Below are positions 21,975-32,045 of a DNA stretch of 64,000 nucleotides, one piece after another (the stretch's first letter is position 1; each line of letters opens with the position of its first letter). This DNA is from Drosophila miranda (Eukaryota; Arthropoda; Insecta; Diptera; Drosophilidae), in the NCBI RefSeq assembly GCF_003369915.1, contig NC_046674.1, positions 28,895,657-28,959,656 on the forward strand, given 5' to 3'. The notes under the pieces are model-generated. The model saw only the letters and a list, made by a program, of their open reading frames with translations. It had not been told where the DNA came from and ran no database searches. Made by a program: the position numbers and the translations under genes.

Positions 21975-23540
21975 TTAATGATATCCGTGGGTGGGCACGG
22001 GCGGCAGGTAGGTGGCCTCTGGCTCGAATATGGGCGTGGCCGAGTCCCCCGAGTGCCCTGGTGCACCGTACAGAACCTGGGGCGGGGGGGCCTGGTAGTC
22101 GTATCCTGACGATGTTGGGGGCTGCAGATACTGATTGCTGGGCGTGGCATAGTCATAGCCAGACCCGGAGCTGGGCTCTTGCTTAGCCCCCAGGAAGGCG
22201 CTTGGCTTGAAGGGCGTCTTGGACAGCTCGTTCAAGGAAATATCATTGGAATGATGGTGGCCACCGCTGTTGGACAAGACATCGGTGTGCAGGGCCTGTG
22301 GCTTGTTGGCTGTGTAGCTAAAGTGGCCCAGACCCTTGTGGCCCAAAGCATAAACGGGCGTCTGGTGCTCCTCCGCTGCCTGCTCTGCCTTGAGCTCCTG
22401 CTCTTCCAGCACCTGGACCTGCACTTGATCGGGCAGCGGGTGCTGTGGGTGTTGCTGATGCTCATAGCCGGGCAGCAGCGGAACTCCGTAGCTGCTCAGA
22501 GGAGGAGATTTGCCAAAGCCAATGCTGGGCGCATCGTAGCTGTAGCCGGAGGTCTCCTCGCCGCCCAGATGATGCTCCAGTGCGGGATGGGCTGATGGGG
22601 CGTGATGGGGATAGCCACCAAGCTGCGCTCCTCCATGGCTAAGGCTCAGGGCGTGGCTCAGACCCTGCTCCAAGGCGTGCTCCAGTGCGTGCCCGTGGTT
22701 GGATACGTGCTCCAGAGAATGCCCGTGGCTGGGTCCATGGCTGAGTCCATGACCGAATCCGTGACTGAAGCCGTGACCAGTTGAAGAGTGCTGGGAGGAG
22801 ATGGCGTAGCTTGGACGGGCTCCTGCTCCAGATCCTCCGTGATGACTGCTGTGAGAGTACTCTGGACCGGCTACCAGATAGGTGCTGCTGGGCTTGTGGC
22901 CTCCCAGAAGATTCAGGTAGCCTCCTCCAACGCCTCCACCAGTGGATCCGTGAGAGGAGTACTTGTAGCCCAGGCCAGAGCCAGATCCTGATCCAGATCC
23001 GTGCCCCTGTCCGTATCCATGACTGTATCCGTAGCCGTGACCGTGACTTGGGCCGTGTCCGTGGTAGCTATGGCCATGTCCGGATGCAGATCCACCGCTC
23101 GTCTGCACAATGTAAGTCTCTACCTTGGGCCCCTGATGGTGGTGTCCACTGCCGCTGCTGCTGCTGATGTAGTGCGGCCTTCCATGGGAGGAGTGTCCTC
23201 CATAATGGTGTCCTCCGTAGCTCTCCAGAGTGGTATCCGCATGCCCGAAGTCGTAGCCGCTGCTGGACGAAAGCCCATTTCCGTGCAGAGTCGAAGCGTA
23301 CCCGAAGCCCGAGTCGTAGGAGGACGAGTGGGATGGACCGGGAGGCAGGTACTTGTGCGAGGGGCCGTGGTAGAGGCCACTGCCGAAGCTTAAGCCGGCA
23401 TCTCGCTTCAGTTTGGTAGGCGTGGCGGATGGGGCAGAGGCCTGCTTAGCGATGGCATCGGTGGGGACGTCGGCATTGACGAGCAATGCGCAGCAGCAGC
23501 TGAACAGAGCCACAGCTAACGGGATTCTTCCAAACTGCAT
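21975..23540 (-). CDS. Secreted Gly/Ser/His/Tyr-rich matrix-type protein (HKYLPP motif)
   Basis: An intronless frame of 521 codons. I chose ATG 23540 because it gives a clean signal peptide (MQFGRIPLAVALFS, cleavage near LVNA) and lies downstream of a TATA box at 23708-23714. The in-frame upstream codons are promoter sequence. After a dibasic KLKRD comes PSHKYLPPGPS. A long low-complexity region of GHGHSYHGHG and SGSGSGLGYKYSS types follows, then a Q/E-rich patch and a C-terminus with SGYDYATPS, SGYDYQAPP and TYLPPVPTHGYH. YLP and GYDY motifs are typical of Drosophila cuticle or eggshell proteins, and the tyrosines could be cross-linked. AATAAA (tttatt on +) lies at about 21884, 85 bases past the stop. 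Function unknown; probably structural. Confidence 0.85.
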   Translation of the reverse strand: MQFGRIPLAVALFSCCCALLVNADVPTDAIAKQASAPSATPTKLKRDAGLSFGSGLYHGPSHKYLPPGPSHSSSYDSGFGYASTLHGNGLSSSSGYDFGHADTTLESYGGHHYGGHSSHGRPHYISSSSGSGHHHQGPKVETYIVQTSGGSASGHGHSYHGHGPSHGHGYGYSHGYGQGHGSGSGSGSGLGYKYSSHGSTGGGVGGGYLNLLGGHKPSSTYLVAGPEYSHSSHHGGSGAGARPSYAISSQHSSTGHGFSHGFGHGLSHGPSHGHSLEHVSNHGHALEHALEQGLSHALSLSHGGAQLGGYPHHAPSAHPALEHHLGGEETSGYSYDAPSIGFGKSPPLSSYGVPLLPGYEHQQHPQHPLPDQVQVQVLEEQELKAEQAAEEHQTPVYALGHKGLGHFSYTANKPQALHTDVLSNSGGHHHSNDISLNELSKTPFKPSAFLGAKQEPSSGSGYDYATPSNQYLQPPTSSGYDYQAPPPQVLYGAPGHSGDSATPIFEPEATYLPPVPTHGYH

Positions 23541-23707
23541 TCTCACCGGCACAATACAAAAAACAGCAGCAAATAAATTGCAACAAAAACTAACAGCTAT
23601 CCTTGGATTGGCTTGATTTGGCTCTCTATCTCTTTCCCGCGTATTCCACAAGTGTCGCGCGCAGCAGTAGCTAGCGCAATGTTGACGACCTCTGCGACGG
23701 CCAACCC

Positions 23708-23714
23708 TTTTATA
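23708..23714 (-). promoter_or_regulatory. TATA box of the HKYLPP secreted-protein gene
   Basis: TATAAAA on the minus strand (TTTTATA on +), 168 bases upstream of the chosen ATG. It predicts a start site near 23680. Confidence 0.7.
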
Positions 23715-24049
23715 CGCGCTCTGCCTCGGCCGCTGCCAAAGCCCCAGCCACAGCCACGACTTCAACTTGGACAGCGGCTCAGCGCCAACTGCGACGCCAA
23801 CTGCGCCGACGCGCAGCGATGCGAAAACAGTTTCTTCTCTCCTCTCATTCGCACTCTCTGTCGGCTGCGACTGCTTTGCATACGCAGACTCAGACGTATG
23901 TTTTCGGTTTCGAATTCGGCTTTGGTTTCTTCTGCGCTCTGCTTTGTGTCAGCCGCTGGCAGAGGGCGGACCGGAGGGGCACATCTACTCTCACTCTCGA
24001 CGCACGCACTGTGGGATAGATTTTGATTTGAATGTCTTATAGTATTCAT

Positions 24050-25129
24050 AATGAGTGCTTACTGTAGTAGGAAGATGTACTGGGGGTGCTGCTACTGTTC
24101 TATGGGTGTACTACACTACTCATTTTCGCTTATCTTCTTGAAATATGTGTTCCACTATTTTCAGTGATTTGTACCACTGTGCGGATTGGCGAAGACCCGA
24201 CAGCGCCACTCAAGTTCAAGTGACACTTTTTCATATCACATGTCACGGGCTGCCCTTTGGCTCGCTCCCCTATACCCCACTGCACCCCTCCCTGCACGAG
24301 CAAGGTGTGTGTTTTCCCAAGTTCCCAGTGAGCCGCTCTGGTCCCTCCTCTCCCACAGCTGTCACACCCTTGCCAGAAAGGCAGCTCGGCTTATGCGCAA
24401 ATTGCATTTAATTTACAGTTACTCGTACTACCTGTGCCGCAAAACGCCACTCTCTTCTCTCCACACTCCCTCTTCTCAATCCACGCTCCATAATCCACTC
24501 TTCTCTAGTATCTCTCCACTCTTGTCTCCCGTTGTAATTGTTGGTGTTTTCAGCGAAGCAAATTTTAAAAGAGATTTGTTTTCGATTTTGCAATACGATG
24601 TACAGTATGCGGAACGGAAGGGGATCTTTGCGATTATTAATTTAAAAATAAAATAAATACAAATCATTTTGAATGAATATGATAAATTAATAATATCAAT
24701 GATAAACGAAACAAACTGATCAGAGAATGTACATATCTATTAAGCTCTTATGAGGCACTTCCTTATCCATCTGAAACTCCGATCCCGCTTCTGGCACCAC
24801 TCATCCGTGTGGCACACTCCAGTGTCGAAATTGATTGGCTGCCCTATACCTTATATCCCCCATGCTGAAAGAGCATATTCGCTCTGCCCAGGTCGAACCT
24901 CGTGTACATTTTTTTAACTCTTTACATATACTACTATACTATATGTACGTTTGTACATATTTGCAAACATACATTACAAATACCCTTTGCTTAGTAGAAG
25001 TCCTCCCGAGAACGGAACCACTATACCGAATGCATATTTGTTCCTCTACACAATTCACTGTCGCTCATACTGCATCGGGGTGCATCATTTAACGGTCCTT
25101 AGATACAAATTATTGGGAACACTATGTTT
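24050..25129. other. Intergenic, no gene recognised
   Basis: Several ORFs of 60-156 codons occur but lack start context, domains or coding composition. CT-rich stretches lie at about 24450-24530. Confidence 0.45.
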
Positions 25130-25420
25130 TATACCCGATAGTGAAAGAGTATAGGAGTATACTGGTTTTGTGGTAGAAGTGGATGTGTGTAACATCCAGG
25201 AGGAAGTGTTTCAGACCCTATAAGGTACATACATATATTCTTGATCAGCATCGAGCCATGTTTGGGCGGACATCTATGGCGCCCACAATTTTAAAGATAT
25301 GAGAAATTACATTTATGTGGCTACACAACCTCCTTTAACGCGCTTATTCATTCACCGTCTCTCTTTCTCACTGGCGGAGGGGAGCAGCGGCCCTTGCCGC
25401 GGCTCACAGCGTTCCCGCTT
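25130..25420 (+). mobile_element. DINE-like element copy 4, internally deleted
   Basis: Starts TATACCCGATAGTGAAAGAG, carries GTGGATGTGTGTAACATCC and ATATTCTTGATCAGCATCGA, and ends GCGGCTCACAGCGTTCCCGC. The end is homologous to the CTCACAACGTTCCCC end of copies 1-3. It lacks the GTCC microsatellite and most internal modules, so about 290 bases remain. Confidence 0.7.
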
Positions 25421-26140
25421 ATTTGAAATATTATTTAACTGAGATCAGCAAAGCCATATTTAATATCTTTATACGGAAAAACTTGCTTGGATCAACGTAC
25501 GAAAAGTAAATGTGCCTTAAATAGACCCATAAAATAATTTCCAAAGAGTATTCCGGACCTCGATCTCTCGCAGACTTAGGTATTTCTCCTATGGTTTTGG
25601 TGCGATTCTTCTGGTAGCTTCTCTGCCTCTTAGGCGGCGCTTTTGTCTCTTTTTGTGTGCCGTTTCTTTCGTTTCATCGTGGCGGGTCGTGTGCCACTGC
25701 GCGGCGCTTTTAGTTGATGTAATTGCCTGGCACCCGCTGCCCTTGCCACTGTCTCTGTCTCTGCCCCATTCGCCCCACCACCAGTTGGGTTACCACTTCT
25801 GCTGCGCGTTGCGCAATCGCAACACCAAGGTCACACCTGCCGCCATGTCGATCGAGATATAATTTCGCCGATTTGCGACTTGTGCGTCTTGTGCGTCTGG
25901 GCCCTCGTCGTCGTCGTAATTGAGGCATTTGAAATCGGCAACAAATTGCCAGAGATCCGACCAGATCCGCCCATGGTAAAAGTCGGCCACCAGACGCCTC
26001 TCCATCTTCCCCCTGCCATCTTCCCATCGCCCCTTCGGTGGGCGAGTCATCGCCAGAGATTACATGGCCAGAGATTGGATTGCGTGGGAAGACCTTTCGA
26101 ATCGATTGTCTAACAGTGGCTTTTGGGTGGCTTCTACTTC
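25421..26140. other. Intergenic, no gene recognised
   Basis: Only overlapping short ORFs of no clear merit on both strands. It ends at the polyadenylation region of the next minus-strand gene. Confidence 0.4.
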
Positions 26141-26167
26141 TTTATTCGTGATTAATGATGGGGAACT

Positions 26168-26656
26168 CTATGATCTAAATATGTTGTACAGACGGCCAGG
26201 GGACAGGTAGACGAATGGTCCAACTCTTTCTATTTCTCTGGCTGGCTCCTCCAGAGATCCTCCTCCCGGATCCTCGTCATCGTCATCCGTGTAGCCCGAA
26301 AAGGGAGAGGGCCTGAAGGGCAGGCTGAACCTTCCCTGAACAGGCGGTCCTGTGTGGCCCAGTAACTGTATTTGTGGCGTGAACAGACCCTGCTGCAGCT
26401 CCTGTTCAGGCTCCGGTAGCTGTTCCTGCCTCTGTTCCCGCTCCCTCTCCCGCTGCACAGAAGGAAAGGTCTGAGGACCCGTGTAGCCGGGACTCAACTG
26501 CGAGAGTGGGGATTGCTGTGGAGTGGACGGCACCAGCGGACGCCAAGGCATGGAGTACAGCCAGGCAGGGAAGGCGGGATACTGCTGCTGCCCCTGCAAG
26601 AGAGGTAGGCATCCGAGCAGCGCCAGGATGAGGGATGACAGTGACATGCTGGCCAT
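26168..26656 (-). CDS. Small secreted Pro/Gln/Glu-rich protein
   Basis: 162 codons, no intron. The N-terminus is a signal peptide (MSLSSLILALLGCLPLLQG; the ATG three codons earlier is in frame). A QQYPAFPAWLYSMPW aromatic-proline segment follows, then an R/E/Q-rich stretch (REREREQRQEQ), an acidic TDDDDEDPGGG and a C-terminus with VYLSPGRLYN. A TATA-like CATATATAT lies 45-55 bases upstream (26699-26710), and AATAAA (tttatt on +) at 26141-26146, about 22 bases past the stop. No domain recognised. It belongs to the same minus-strand cluster of secreted proteins and is probably extracellular. Confidence 0.8.
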   Translation of the reverse strand: MASMSLSSLILALLGCLPLLQGQQQYPAFPAWLYSMPWRPLVPSTPQQSPLSQLSPGYTGPQTFPSVQREREREQRQEQLPEPEQELQQGLFTPQIQLLGHTGPPVQGRFSLPFRPSPFSGYTDDDDEDPGGGSLEEPAREIERVGPFVYLSPGRLYNIFRS

Positions 26657-26698
26657 CGATCTCCCGGGCGAATGGTGGCCCTGGCCCTGACACCCAGT

Positions 26699-26710
26699 GG
26701 ATATATATGG
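26699..26710 (-). promoter_or_regulatory. TATA-like element
   Basis: CCCATATATATCC on the minus strand, about 45 bases upstream of the small secreted-protein ATG. A CT/GA dinucleotide run (26886-26908), a possible GAGA-factor site, lies further upstream. Confidence 0.5.
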
Positions 26711-28308
26711 GCGGAATGACCGTTATCCGATAGCCATGGATCCGCTGAAAAGTGATATCTTTCTGGCACCGCTTCTTCCTCAGTGTTGCGCAACTTGGAA
26801 TCCAATTCCCATTCCCATTCCCTTTCCCTTTTCATCTGTTTCCAGAGGTTCCCCCGCATCGATCCCCCCATCGAATTCCAGTTAATGACGCTCTCTCTCT
26901 CTCTCTCATCGTGCAGAAACATAATTCTTGTTAAATGATTTTTCGGCTCTTTGAGTTTGCGCAAATGATGTTGCAACATCCAAATTTGTTGCCTTCAGAG
27001 TGGCTTGATCAACAATCCATGTAACTGAGATCCACCGCCTTGCCCTGCCCTTCGAATGCCAAATTTTCCACATGAGGGCCTACAACTGTGGCACTGTTGT
27101 GACTCTGTTGCTGCCGGTGTGGCAGATGGGATCTATGCCATACAAAATGGTATCACAAATACAGGCAGAAGTGCTTCCCTTTATCGTACAACAGTTGCAG
27201 TTGCAACCTAAAAGAAAGTCATCCGGTATTGCAGTCCACTGGCACTGACAGTCCACTGTCTACTGTCCACTGTCCAGTGCCGCTGTCGCCCCTCATCTAC
27301 CGCTTTCGCACCACGGACAGCAGCATTTCAATTTTTGATGACTCGACTTGATCGAAATCGAAGCATGAACATAACGAATAATGTGCCAAAAAGATTAACA
27401 GCACCAGGTAGCAGCAGTAGCAGTAAAAAAGATGGTAACGAAGGTCGCCGAAGGTGTAGATACACTGTTTTTGGTTATTGCTATAAGATATCGTCACTGT
27501 CATCCGATGTTTGAACAGATAAAAGAACATTAAGAGTATAAAGGGTACAACACATGGCAGCTACATATGTGAATCTGAAGCCTCTGATTGATTTAGCCTT
27601 TTATTGCTTCCCTTAAAAGTTATCCTTCGGAACCACATTTGTATTCATTTTCCTTGAAGATCGTTCCCATGATGATCTTGCAGCCAAAAGAAGGTTGTGT
27701 TCTACATGGAAAATATATGAAATAGCCTTTTAATCTACGTATATGTACATATATTATGCCCTTTTTGCGTGACAATTCTCTGGAAAGGTATAGCATCGTC
27801 TCTTCGAGTTGTGAATGCAATTTTTTTTCTTTACTGGCGGCTGGCGTTTGGCGGCTTCCAACTGCAGCTGCAAAGAAAGTTGACGCCGTGCCACAAAAAT
27901 GCTGCTGTTTTTGCTATGATTTCTGCTGCAACGCTGCAACGAAACTATGGGAAGGTGTGGGCGTCTGCCGGTCTGTCTGGTGTCTTGGTGTTTTGTTTGC
28001 TTTACCTTCACTTTTCCGCCTCTTTGCACACTCTTTTACCACACGTACTACAGCGGAAGCCCCCGAGAACCGAATCATCTCTAATTTGGATCTCTAATCG
28101 CCACATAATTCGCCACAGCAGCTGCCGCAAACAGCAGGCACAGGCATTAATGTGGGCAAATTACAAAATTCTGGCAATTAGTTTGCCAGAATCCGGATTG
28201 ACGGTGGGAATCCGCGTAATCAAATTAGCCATGCTCGCATTTTGGCCAACAGACTCCAAGGTCCAGAGCCCCCCATTTGGTGACGCCATCATTCTGCTCA
28301 TGACATAA
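26711..28308. other. Intergenic, no gene recognised
   Basis: A plus-strand ORF (27769-28308) lacks signal, domain or start context and reads like chance. Short tandem blocks of GTCCACTGTC type occur at about 27233-27275. Nothing else stands out. Confidence 0.45.
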
Positions 28309-28497
28309 TTTATTGGATTAAATAGTACAAAAAAAAAAGATAGTTAAAAGGTAAATTCCTGCTCAAACTAAATGCATTTCAGGTCTAAGAAAGGCAGAAG
28401 TAGAAGTCCAGGGAAGTTATGGAACAAGATGCTCAGACTAGGGATCTTATGGCAGGCGATGGATCCCAGTGAGTCGTCAGGGGATGAAGGATGAGGA

Positions 28498-29830
28498 CTA
28501 TCTATAGTAGGGCGGCTGGAACTCGCGGCTGGGATGGCTCAAGGAGTTCTGGAAGGAGTAGGACGGATTCGAAGAGTGAATGGATGGGCTTGAGGGGTGA
28601 ACGGCTGGGTTAGACGAGTGGCTGCTGGAATCTGGGGATTGGTTGGAGGAGAAAGCAAAGGCACTTTCCGAGTACTGACGATTTCCTGAGTTATGAGGCT
28701 GCTGTTGCTGCTGCAGCTGCTGGGGCCACTCCCGCTGCATGGTATGGGACGAAGGCAGCTCGTAGGAGTGCGATTGCATCTGGACATAGCCCTGGCTCTC
28801 CTGTTGCTGGGGAGAGCCCCCCAACAGCTCCTCATGCCGCTGACCTTGGACCTGGCCTAGTCCCTGGTGGCTGGAGGGCTGGACAGCGTTGAAAGGAACC
28901 CGCTGGTAGGCCTCTGGCAGGGATTGGCTCAGTAGGCGAGTGTCGAGAGCATCCAATCCAATGAAGCGATCTTGGTCCGAATAACTAGAAAGAGTATAAG
29001 CTGGAACAAGCTTGATATCGCGGGCAGGAGCAGCAACAGTTTTATGGCTGGTGGCATGTGCGAGAGCCGAAGGAAATCTATCAGAGTTTTGGGCAAAATC
29101 GGATGGTTGCCCTTCACGATGTTGCTCATACTGAAAGCCTTGCTCATGAGATGGTTGCCAGGATTCAGCTCTCTGATGATGTGGCTCCTGCTGGAGGAGG
29201 CCTTGTTGATGATGTTGTCCTGGCCTGCCATGCTGCTCGGGAGCGTATTCCACTTCTTGGTGGCCTTGTTGATGATGTGATTGGGACTGGTGCTGGTGGT
29301 ACTGCTGCTCCTGGTGCTGCTGGAAGCCTTGATCCTGTGCAAGTCCCTGAGATGACTGCCAGGGTTCACCTCTCTGTTGGTGATTTTGCTGTTGTCCAAA
29401 CTGTTGCTTCTGCTTCCAGGAGTGCTCTTCTTGTCGATGCTGCTCCTGTCCCCCGTAGTACTGGTTGTTGTAGGGACCGTTGTAGCCCTGCTGCTGTTGA
29501 TGATTGGCCCCATGAGAGTGCTCCAGGGATTGTGGAATTTGATTGCCATGAGATCCATGAGATTGCCAGGGCCCAGTGATGATGCCCGCTTCCGTGCTGG
29601 GCGGCCCCTGGGCGGGCAGGTACTTGTGGGCGGGTCCGTTGTAGCGGTATCCGTTCCGGTTGTGGTTGAACAGCTGCTGATTCCTGCCCGGCTGGACGAC
29701 GGCCTGGACAGTGGTCGCTGCAAGGGCGGCGCTGAGAAGGAGGAACTGCAAAAAAGAGCACAAGAGAAGCTGTAGGAGGAGCCAAAACGATGCAGGATCA
29801 AAGCGTTGCACTTACCACGCGAAGCTTCAT
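28498..29830 (-). CDS. Secreted Gln/His/Ser-rich protein with GYR and YLP motifs
   Basis: Two exons. Exon 1 (29830-29816) encodes only MKLRV and ends at a GTAAGT donor. A 70-base intron (29815-29746) ends TTTTTTGCAG. Exon 2 (29745-28498) completes the signal peptide (FLLLSAALAATTVQA). Total 420 residues. The mature start has NGYRYNGPAHKYLPAQGP, combining a GYR motif with the HKYLP motif also present in the 22-kb gene. The middle is almost all Q, H, G and S with many QQHQ and HHQQ units. A more complex segment (DIKLVPAYTLSSYSDQDRF) and a Ser-rich tail ending EFQPPYYR follow. TATAAAA is at 29892-29898 and AATAAA (tttatt on +) at 28309-28314. Likely a structural extracellular protein; partner unknown. 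Confidence 0.85.
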
Positions 29831-29891
29831 CTTTGGGGCGGCTGGTCGAGTGCCGAGCGAGCAATGGCAAAGCCGAGTCACGCCAAATACG

Positions 29892-29898
29892 TTTTATA
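29892..29898 (-). promoter_or_regulatory. TATA box of the GYR/YLP gene
   Basis: TATAAAA on the minus strand, 62 bases upstream of the ATG. Confidence 0.7.
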
Positions 29899-30467
29899 GC
29901 ATTACTACGAGTAGGTCTAGGTCCGACATCAATTCAAACGATCTCTTGTCAAATCAGCGCGTGAGCGTTGGCCAAAATTCGAGTACACCAAAAAAAGAGT
30001 ACAATTGTGGGATGATGAATGCTGTTTGTGCCGATAGCTGCCAGTTTCTCACGTATTATCTATAACTAGCAACAGCTTACTTACAGATGTGCCAATTAGT
30101 TATTTCATCTTTATCTAGATCATTCTGGTACGGAAATGTGGCTAAGATATGAAATTGAACACGAATTCAGGAATGGTTGAGGGGCCTGGACTTTTACTTT
30201 TCGACGAGGCTGAAGCGGGAATCTGCGGTGGTCGTAGGCGGTCATCTCATAATTGTACGCAAAAATATTTAACTATTCCACACACAAACACATACGCACA
30301 GATATGATATGAGCCCGAAACACAGAGCAAAACAGAACGCGAATCATGAAGCAAAAGGGAAATCAGATTCAATGCCGATCGATTGGGCCCAGTGGGCCCG
30401 GGAGCATGGGCAGCACTGGCAGAAAGTGGGCAAGGCGGTATTTTTATGGATAGTTCCGCGCGAAGCC

Positions 30468-30520
30468 ATCGATGGTACTATCGATAATATCGATGGAATT
30501 GATCGACCGTCGATACATCG
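30468..30520. promoter_or_regulatory. DRE cluster (TATCGATA and ATCGAT sites)
   Basis: TATCGATA is at 30479-30486, flanked by CCATCGATGG, ATATCGATGG and CGTCGATAC within 50 bases. DREF/BEAF-type sites of this kind mark housekeeping promoters and insulators in Drosophila. The nearest candidate gene is the small frame at 30566. Confidence 0.5.
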
Positions 30521-30565
30521 TGTTGGGAGTAAAAATATGAATTCAAAGTCTATAAAATTATCTAA

Positions 30566-30756
30566 ATGCAAAAGGGTAAAAAGAGTGTGGAAATCAATCT
30601 CTTACGAAAACCTCCTACGACAAAATCAAAGACAATAAAAATGATTTGTTAAAACTGAAAAAGTCTCTGGAGGAAAAGACTACTTGTAAGAGAAAGTCAC
30701 AAGCCGATCCATTAATTATGATAAATAAATTTTTACTGGAAGCGGAAAAGCATTGA
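30566..30756 (+). pseudogene. Small lysine-rich ORF with an apparent frame break, downstream of a DRE cluster
   Basis: ATG 30566 opens a basic frame (MQKGKKSVEINLLRKPP) that stops at 30650-30652. The next frame, open across the same area, continues as a convincing Lys/Leu-rich helix (NDLLKLKKSLEEKTTCKR, then SQADPLIMINKFLLEAEKH) to TGA at 30754-30756. The two halves look like one small nuclear-type basic protein split by a one-base indel near 30640. No intron with good sites joins them, although a weak one cannot be excluded. A TATCGATA cluster lies 80-100 bases upstream, the usual position for a housekeeping promoter. I do not recognise the family. It could be a recent pseudogene or a sequence error. 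Confidence 0.4.
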
Positions 30757-31855
30757 GCTTATTTTATTTATTTCTAATTACTTATGAGGCTTTTGATGGA
30801 AATGTCTATATAAGTAATGGTGTTGCATCTATATTACTCGCATTATTTTTGCGTTAGTTTTAGCGATTGTTCTCGTAATTGATGATGAGTAATGGTCGTA
30901 TTCCCCTATGCTTCCAGACCAATCTAATCTGAAGGGCAATATGGTGGTTGATGGTTGCTTGGCACACGAACACGCACAGCTGATTCAAAGTATGAAATCT
31001 CTGTCGGTGTCTGTGCCGCTGCGCTTTTACCAGATCGACTGCGAATCCACCGGAAGTTTTTGCCACCAGGAAAGTTCAGGAGGTTGCTCATCTAACGAAT
31101 CGAGCACACGATGGGACTAACTTATTCGTAGACAGATCGTCCACGGTAAGTTCCAGAAGTGTCTTGGCGAGCAGGGAAGCACTAGACACCCTAAGCACGA
31201 CAAAGTCAGTGCGGATCTATTGGGTTCCCAGCCACCAAAGCATCTAACGAAACGAGGCAGTGGACGTTCCGCACGAACATAAGATCTGAGAACGATCTCG
31301 TATGTATGTCCGAAACATACCATTGGAAGAGTGGAGGATTATTTGCATTTCGTCGAAAAATTGTTGTTTTTTGTGACCGCGACGGACGGATCGATCATTC
31401 GATCTCAATCCAATAGATATTGCTGTGCGACAGTGCATGGATAGTTCACATCCTCATTTTTCGATTAGGCAATATACGTACTCACAAAATCGTAAATTAC
31501 AAATTCAAAACCCGCGATTTGGTGACTGAGCACTTTCATAATTTTCAATCGGCACTTGCAGCTCTGATATCTCAAACATTTAATGGGTTGCAAAGAGAAT
31601 TGTATAGACTTTTATAAGATTTTGTATTCGTGTCGATACAATGGCTATATTGTCCCAATAATCCAGTCCCGCGTGAACGTGGCATAAATGATCTGCTAGA
31701 GAAACTTTGGTGTTGCATTCATCGTTGAACAGAGCTGACAATCCGAAGTTGAAGCGTACATTGGAGCCCCTTAAATTCGAAAATCTGCTGATTTTTCAGG
31801 CTAACCTTCCTTACTGTGCAGGGAAAACACTTTCCAATTTCGCATTTAGTATTTG
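30757..31855. other. Intergenic, no gene recognised
   Basis: Short ORFs on both strands without protein character. Some of it (about 31130-31300) may be decayed repeat sequence, but I cannot assign it. Confidence 0.4.
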
Positions 31856-32045
31856 TTTATTACTGGGTAATTTGTTTGCGCTTTTCTAGTATGCTGACAA
31901 GCACCGGTTTTGGGTCCCGGGTCTGGGCAGCTGGCCGTAAAATAAATAATCATAAAATACTTAGAGTAACTAACAAAAAAAATACATTCAACAATCAACA
32001 AAATGTTGCATAAAATCAGCTATGAGAGGGGGGACTGGGGGCGAA

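Noticed and set aside
27756-28308. Plus-strand ORF of 179 codons
   Set aside because: No start context, no domain, and it overlaps another frame of similar length; probably chance in GC-moderate DNA.
30630-30660. Programmed -1 frameshift in the small basic ORF
   Set aside because: The junction codons do not form a standard X XXY YYZ heptamer and no downstream structure is evident; an indel is simpler.
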